Origin: Stenotrophomonas sp. BIGb0135
Lineage (GTDB): Bacteria > Pseudomonadota > Gammaproteobacteria > Xanthomonadales > Xanthomonadaceae
Reading direction: 5' to 3'
DNA: 64,000 bases
NCBI RefSeq assembly: GCF_024810105.1
Contig: NZ_JANUDX010000008.1
Location: 124,001-188,000 of the forward strand
The first letter of the stretch is position 1, and the number at the start of each line of letters is the position of its first letter. This document shows positions 59,314 to 64,000 of the stretch, one piece after another. The notes under the pieces were generated by a model. The model had not been told where the DNA came from and did not search any database. It worked only from the letters and a program-made list of their open reading frames with translations. Position numbers and translations under genes: made by a program.

Positions 59314-60225
59314 ATGAGTGCAACCCAGACCGCCCCGGCACGCGACCGGCTGCGTATCGCCATCCAGAAGAACGGGCGGCTGGCCGAGCCCGCGCGCAGC
59401 CTGCTGACCGCCTGCGGGCTCAGCTGGCGGCAGAGCCGCGACAAGCTGTTCTGCTACGGCGAATCGCTGCCGGTGGACCTGCTGCTGGTCCGCGATGACG
59501 ACATTCCCGGCCTGATCGCCGATGGCGTCTGCGATTTCGGCATCGTCGGTCGCAATGAGCTGGACGAGCAGGGCGCTGCGCGCCGCCGGATCGGCCTGCC
59601 GGAGGCCTACCAGGCGCTGCGCGGCCTGAACTTCGGCCAGTGCCGCTTGATGCTGGCCGTGCCGGACGAATGGGAATGGACAGGCGTGGAGCAGCTGGCC
59701 GGCAAACGCATCGCCACCAGTTATCCCGCGATCCTGGCCGACTGGCTGGCCGAGCGCGGCGTGGACGCGCAGGTGGTGGAACTGTCCGGCTCGGTCGAAA
59801 TCGCCCCGCGGCTGGGCACCGCCGATCTGATCTGCGACCTGGTCTCCAGCGGCGCGACGCTCGCGGCCAACCAGCTCAAGCCGGTGGAAACCCTGCTGGA
59901 AAGCGAAGCCGTGCTGGCCGGCCCGGTCCGCACGCCCGACGACGCCCGCGCCGGCCTGATGGCCATGCTGCTGCGTCGCCTCGATGGCGTGGTCAAGGTG
60001 CAGGACAGCAAGCTGCTGATGTTCCGCGCCGCCCTGGACCGGGTCTCCGAGTTGACCCGGCTGCTGCCGGACGCCGACCCGCTGGTGCAGTTGCCCGATG
60101 ACGGCGGTCACCTGCGTTTGCAGACCATGTGCCACGGTGCGTTGACCTGGCAGCGGTTGGAGGACCTGGAGCGCGCGGGCGCGCAGGGCTTGATGGTGTT
60201 GAGCGTGGAGCGGTCGCTGGCATGA
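59314..60225 (+). CDS. hisG: ATP phosphoribosyltransferase, long form
   Basis: HisG catalyses the first, feedback-controlled step of histidine synthesis. The 303-residue length is the long form with C-terminal regulatory domain, so no HisZ partner is needed. Motifs include [39 protein letters not shown] and [11 protein letters not shown]. Stop overlaps hisD by 4 nt. Confidence 0.96.
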   Translation: MSATQTAPARDRLRIAIQKNGRLAEPARSLLTACGLSWRQSRDKLFCYGESLPVDLLLVRDDDIPGLIADGVCDFGIVGRNELDEQGAARRRIGLPEAYQALRGLNFGQCRLMLAVPDEWEWTGVEQLAGKRIATSYPAILADWLAERGVDAQVVELSGSVEIAPRLGTADLICDLVSSGATLAANQLKPVETLLESEAVLAGPVRTPDDARAGLMAMLLRRLDGVVKVQDSKLLMFRAALDRVSELTRLLPDADPLVQLPDDGGHLRLQTMCHGALTWQRLEDLERAGAQGLMVLSVERSLA

Positions 60226-61517
60226 ATCGTCTGACGTGGTCCCAATTGAATGCCGGCGCCCAGGCGCAGGCCCTGCAGCGCCCGGTCCAGGCCGTGGCGG
60301 CGCGTACCCGTGAATCGGTGGCGGGCTTGATCGCCGCGGTGCGCGCCGATGGCGATACGGCGCTGCGCGAGATCAGCCTGCGCTTCGATGGCGTGGCGCC
60401 GGCAAGCTTTGAAGTGGGCGAGGCCGAATTCGCCGCGGCCGAGCAGGCGGTGTCGGCCGAGCTGCGCCAGGCGATGACCGATGCCGCCGCGCGGATCCGC
60501 ACGTTCCACCAGGCGGGCATGAGCCAGGGCTATGCGGTGGAGACCGCGCCGGGCGTGCACTGCGAGCGGGTGGTGCGCCCGATCGGTCGCGTCGGCCTGT
60601 ATGTGCCTGCCGGCAGTGCGCCGCTGCCGTCGACCGCGCTGATGCTGGGCGTGCCGGCACAGCTGGCCGGCTGTCGCGAAGTGGTGCTGTGCACGCCGCC
60701 CCGCAAGGACGGTAGCGCCGATCCGGCGGTGCTGGTGGCCGCTCGCCTGACCGGCGTGCACCGGGTGTTCAAGCTCGGCGGTGCGCAGGCGATCGCGGCG
60801 ATGGCCTACGGCACCGACAGCGTGCCGGCCTGCGACAAGCTGTTTGGCCCCGGCAACAGCTTCGTCACCGAAGCCAAGCAGCAGGTGGCGCAGGACGGTG
60901 CGGCGGCGATCGACATGCCGGCCGGTCCTTCGGAAGTGCTGGTGATCGCCGATGCGGGGGCCAATCCCGCGTTCGTCGCCGCCGACCTGCTGTCGCAGGC
61001 CGAACACGGTCCCGATTCGCAGGTCCTGCTGCTCACCGACGACGCGCAGATGCTGGCGCGGGTGGAAGCCGAGGTGCAGGCGCAGTTGGCCCGGCTCTCG
61101 CGTGCGGACATCGCCGCGCAGGCCCTGCAGGCGTCGCAGCTGATCCTGGTCGACACGCTGGAGCAGGCCTTCCAGATCAGCAATCGCTACGCGCCCGAGC
61201 ACCTGATCCTGGCGCTGCGCGACCCACGCGCCTGGCTGGCGCAGGTCGAGGCGGCCGGTTCGGTGTTCCTCGGCGACTACACGCCCGAAGCACTGGGCGA
61301 CTACTGCAGCGGTACCAACCACGTCCTGCCGACCGCCGGCGCCGCACGCGCCTACAGCGGCGTGAGCGTCGCCAGCTTCCAGAACCTGATCAGCGTGCAG
61401 TCGGCCACCGCGCAGGGCATCGCCGCGATCGGCGGCTGCGCGCGCGTGCTGGCCCGTGCCGAAGGGCTGGATGCGCACGAAAATGCCGTCGCCCTGCGCA
61501 TGGAGGCTGCGGCATGA
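60222..61517 (+). CDS. hisD: Histidinol dehydrogenase
   Basis: HisD oxidises L-histidinol to histidine in two NAD+-dependent steps, with zinc. The 431-residue enzyme shows [58 protein letters not shown] and YAPEHLIL. The ATG at 60222 overlaps the hisG stop; hisC begins with the same type of overlap. Confidence 0.97.
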   Translation: MNRLTWSQLNAGAQAQALQRPVQAVAARTRESVAGLIAAVRADGDTALREISLRFDGVAPASFEVGEAEFAAAEQAVSAELRQAMTDAAARIRTFHQAGMSQGYAVETAPGVHCERVVRPIGRVGLYVPAGSAPLPSTALMLGVPAQLAGCREVVLCTPPRKDGSADPAVLVAARLTGVHRVFKLGGAQAIAAMAYGTDSVPACDKLFGPGNSFVTEAKQQVAQDGAAAIDMPAGPSEVLVIADAGANPAFVAADLLSQAEHGPDSQVLLLTDDAQMLARVEAEVQAQLARLSRADIAAQALQASQLILVDTLEQAFQISNRYAPEHLILALRDPRAWLAQVEAAGSVFLGDYTPEALGDYCSGTNHVLPTAGAARAYSGVSVASFQNLISVQSATAQGIAAIGGCARVLARAEGLDAHENAVALRMEAAA

Positions 61518-62605
61518 GCGCCGCCTCGTCGGTGATGGCGCTGGTGCGCCCGGACCTGCAGGCGTTCGCGGGCTATTCGTCCGCGCGCAGCAGTGCGCTG
61601 GTGGGCGATGTCTGGCTCAACGCGAACGAGTCGGCCTGGGCCAACCCGGCGGACAGCGAAGGCCGCGCACGGCGTTACCCGGACCCGCAACCGGCCGCGC
61701 TGCGGGCACGCCTGGCCGACCTGTACAAGTGCACGCCCGAGCAGTTGCTGATCGGGCGTGGCAGCGATGAAGCGATCGACCTGCTGGTGCGCGCGCTGTG
61801 CGAGCCCGGGCGTGACGCGGTGCTGGTCACCCCGCCGGTGTTCGGCATGTACGCGGTCTGTGCACGGCTGCAGAACGCGCCGCTGCTGGAGGTGCCGCTG
61901 CGCGATGACGGCGAGGCGCTCAATGCCGATCTCGACGCGGTGATCGCCACGGCGCTGGCGGGCAATGCCAAGCTGGTGTTCCTGTGCTCGCCATCCAACC
62001 CCGCCGGCAGCACGATCGCGCTCGATCAGATCGAGCGCGTGGCGCGCGCGCTGCAGGGCAGGGCACTGGTGGTGGTCGACGAGGCCTATGCCGAGTACGC
62101 GGCGCTGCCGTCGGCGGTGTCGCTGCTGGCCACGCATGACAACGTGGCCGTGCTGCGCACGCTGTCCAAGGCGCATGCGCTGGCCGCGGCGCGGATCGGC
62201 AGTTTGATCGCCGCGCCCGCACTGATCGCGCTGCTGCGCCGGTGCCAGGCACCGTATCCGATTCCCGGCCCGTGCGCCGATCTGGCCCTGGCCGGGCTGA
62301 GCGACAGCAACCTGCAGCTCACCGCCTCGCGCGTGGAGCGGATCAAGGCCGAGCGCAGCCGTCTGCAACTGGCGCTGGCGGTGCTGCCGGGCGTGCTCCG
62401 GGTGTATCCCTCGCAGGGCAACTACCTGCTGGTCCGCTTCGCCGACGCGCAGCAGGCCTTCGACGCGCTGCTCGATGCGGGCGTCGTGGTGCGCGACCAG
62501 CGCGCCGCGCCACAGCTGCACGACGCGCTGCGCATCACCGTGGGCAGCACCCTGGAGAACGACCGCGTGCTCAGTGCGCTGGCGGCACGGAGGGTTGCCG
62601 CATGA
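61514..62605 (+). CDS. hisC: Histidinol-phosphate aminotransferase
   Basis: HisC transaminates imidazole-acetol phosphate with PLP and glutamate. The 363-residue class II aminotransferase has [24 protein letters not shown], the acceptor [25 protein letters not shown] and the Schiff-base lysine in [13 protein letters not shown]. It overlaps hisD and hisB at both ends by 4 nt. Confidence 0.96.
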   Translation: MSAASSVMALVRPDLQAFAGYSSARSSALVGDVWLNANESAWANPADSEGRARRYPDPQPAALRARLADLYKCTPEQLLIGRGSDEAIDLLVRALCEPGRDAVLVTPPVFGMYAVCARLQNAPLLEVPLRDDGEALNADLDAVIATALAGNAKLVFLCSPSNPAGSTIALDQIERVARALQGRALVVVDEAYAEYAALPSAVSLLATHDNVAVLRTLSKAHALAAARIGSLIAAPALIALLRRCQAPYPIPGPCADLALAGLSDSNLQLTASRVERIKAERSRLQLALAVLPGVLRVYPSQGNYLLVRFADAQQAFDALLDAGVVVRDQRAAPQLHDALRITVGSTLENDRVLSALAARRVAA

Positions 62606-63675
62606 CGCCCATCCTGTTCGTCGACCGTGACGGCACCCTGATCGAAGAGCCGGCCGATTTCCAGATCGATGCCTACGAAAAGATCCGCTTCGTCCGCGAG
62701 GTGATCCCGGCCATGCGCAAACTGCGCGATGCCGGCTACCAGTTCGTGATCGTCAGCAACCAGGACGGGCTCGGCAGTGAAGGCTATCCGCAGGCCAGTT
62801 TCGATGGCCCGAACGACCTGATGCTGCAGATCTTCGCCAGCCAGGGCATCGAGTTCCGGGATGTGCTGATCGACGGTACCTGGCCGCACGACAACGCGCC
62901 CACGCGCAAGCCCGGCATCGGCATGATGCTGCCCTACCTGCAGGACCGCAGCATCGACTGGACGCGCTCGGCGATGGTCGGTGACCGCCCCACCGACATC
63001 CAGTTCGCCGAGAACATGAACATCCGCGGCTTCCAGCTGCGCACCGAGCAGTTCGGCGGCGAGTGGGACTGGAATGCGATCGCCCACGAGCTGGCCGATG
63101 CCCCGCGTCGCGCCACCGTGCAGCGCAACACCAAAGAGACCAGGATCCGGGTGGAGGTCGACCTGGACCGCACCGCCGAGCCGCAGACCCACACCGGGCT
63201 GCCGTTCTTCGACCACATGCTGGAGCAGATCGGCAAGCACGGCGGCTTCGCCTTGAGCGTGCAGGCCGAGGGCGACCTGCACATCGACGAGCACCACACC
63301 ATCGAGGATACCGGCCTGGCGTTGGGGCAGGCATTGCGCGAGGCGCTGGGCGACAAGCGCGGCATCGGCCGCTACGGCTTCACCCTGCCCATGGACGAGA
63401 CCCTGGCCAGTGCCGCGCTGGATTTCAGCGGGCGCCCGTATTTCGTGTTCAACGGCGAGTTCAAGCGCGAGCGCGTGGGCGACATGCCGACCGAGCTGGT
63501 GCCGCACTTCTTCCGCTCGCTGTGCGATGCGGCCGGCCTCAACCTGCACCTGAGCGTGCACGGCGACAACGACCACCACAAGGTCGAGGCGTGCTTCAAG
63601 GCGCTGGCGCGGGCATTGCGCCAGGCGCTGCCGCGGCAGGGCACCGCGTTGCCCAGCACCAAGGGGGCGCTGTGA
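62602..63675 (+). CDS. hisB: Bifunctional histidinol-phosphatase / imidazoleglycerol-phosphate dehydratase
   Basis: A 357-residue fusion. The N-terminal HAD phosphatase (residues 1-165) has [35 protein letters not shown] and [11 protein letters not shown]; it converts histidinol-phosphate to histidinol. The C-terminal IGP dehydratase has [18 protein letters not shown] and [17 protein letters not shown], plus the second metal-binding motif [18 protein letters not shown]. This bifunctional form is typical of enterics and xanthomonads. Confidence 0.97.
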   Translation: MTPILFVDRDGTLIEEPADFQIDAYEKIRFVREVIPAMRKLRDAGYQFVIVSNQDGLGSEGYPQASFDGPNDLMLQIFASQGIEFRDVLIDGTWPHDNAPTRKPGIGMMLPYLQDRSIDWTRSAMVGDRPTDIQFAENMNIRGFQLRTEQFGGEWDWNAIAHELADAPRRATVQRNTKETRIRVEVDLDRTAEPQTHTGLPFFDHMLEQIGKHGGFALSVQAEGDLHIDEHHTIEDTGLALGQALREALGDKRGIGRYGFTLPMDETLASAALDFSGRPYFVFNGEFKRERVGDMPTELVPHFFRSLCDAAGLNLHLSVHGDNDHHKVEACFKALARALRQALPRQGTALPSTKGAL

Positions 63676-64000
63676 GCGAGGTCGCGCTGATCGATGCCGG
63701 CGGCGCCAACCTCGGCTCGGTGCGCTACGCACTGGAGCGGCTGGGCGTGCAGGTACGGCTGGTACGCGATGCCAAGGGTCTGCAGGGCGTGTCGCGGGTG
63801 ATCCTGCCCGGGGTGGGCGCCGCGCCGCACGGCATGGCACGGCTGCATGCGCAGGACCTGGTGCAGCCGCTGCGCGAGCTGCAGGTGCCGCTGCTGGGCA
63901 TCTGCCTGGGCATGCAGTTGCTGTTCGAGGGCTCCGAGGAAGGTCACGTGGAGTGCCTGGGCCTGCTGCCCGGCGTGGTCCGCCACCTGCACCCGGCCAC
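63672..64000 (+). CDS. hisH: Imidazole glycerol phosphate synthase subunit HisH, 5' part
   Basis: The window ends inside this gene; about 109 residues are visible. The GTG at 63672 overlaps the hisB stop. HisH is the glutaminase that feeds ammonia to His[20 protein letters not shown] (residues about 7-25), [11 protein letters not shown] and the nucleophile loop [16 protein letters not shown] identify it. Confidence 0.95.
   Translation, partial: MSEVALIDAGGANLGSVRYALERLGVQVRLVRDAKGLQGVSRVILPGVGAAPHGMARLHAQDLVQPLRELQVPLLGICLGMQLLFEGSEEGHVECLGLLPGVVRHLHPA

Overview
The window is a GC-rich, gene-dense chromosomal segment of a gammaproteobacterium of the order Xanthomonadales, most likely Stenotrophomonas. 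The best clue is a family of short palindromes that begin with GTAG and contain the core AGCCGACC...GGTCGGCT; these match the SMAG-type REP elements described in Stenotrophomonas maltophilia. Protein content agrees: a TrpR-like regulator ahead of a his operon with bifunctional hisB, a fused thrA, ALDH7, and a TonB-dependent receptor. No phage, transposase, rRNA or CRISPR array was seen.

Layout. 1-7.5 kb is housekeeping: the 3' end of a MoeB/ThiF-family gene, a CPA2 cation/proton antiporter, folD, a 33-bp tandem array followed by REP palindromes, then guaB and guaA, each with a hairpin terminator. 7.6-12.6 kb is accessory: a hydroxybutyrate-dehydrogenase-like SDR, two uncharacterised proteins (one a lipoprotein), a TetR regulator with twin palindromic operators, a membrane protein and a GlxA-type AraC regulator. 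12.97-24.6 kb is a coherent organosulfur acquisition cluster: TonB receptor, FMN reductase, three luciferase-like flavin monooxygenases, DUF3088, M20 amidohydrolase, GNAT acetyltransferase, a fused amino-acid ABC permease-ATPase and a binding protein. 24.6-28.2 kb holds an orphan Imm1 immunity gene and a large secreted six-hairpin glycosidase-like protein with an upstream LacI-type operator.

28.3-36 kb holds a divergent LysR/NAD(P)H-quinone-reductase pair, a GNAT, a DUF3592 membrane protein, a tightly coupled two-gene HTH/ATPase plus membrane-anchored pilin-like/AAA-ATPase unit (the best candidate for an undescribed system), and an APH-family kinase. 36-45 kb, mostly minus strand, carries an EamA transporter, murB and pyrD (overlapping), a methyltransferase, two DUF4190 proteins, an SDR and ALDH7, then kdsA and tRNA-Arg(CCT). 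44-51 kb is a patchwork of small stress-type proteins (DUF892, DUF2383, a Pro-rich peptide), an HSL-type esterase, a decayed GNAT pseudogene, an AraC regulator and an EamA transporter.

51-56 kb is the threonine operon: a Thr-rich leader peptide, thrA, thrB and thrC, with alternative RNA hairpins, one of which covers the thrA ribosome binding site. It is followed by a convergent FNR-type regulator. 57-64 kb has hisS, a small lipoprotein and the histidine operon (TrpR-like regulator, hisG, hisD, hisC, hisB, hisH), whose genes mostly overlap by 4 nt; hisH runs off the window end. All functions are read from sequence without database searches.
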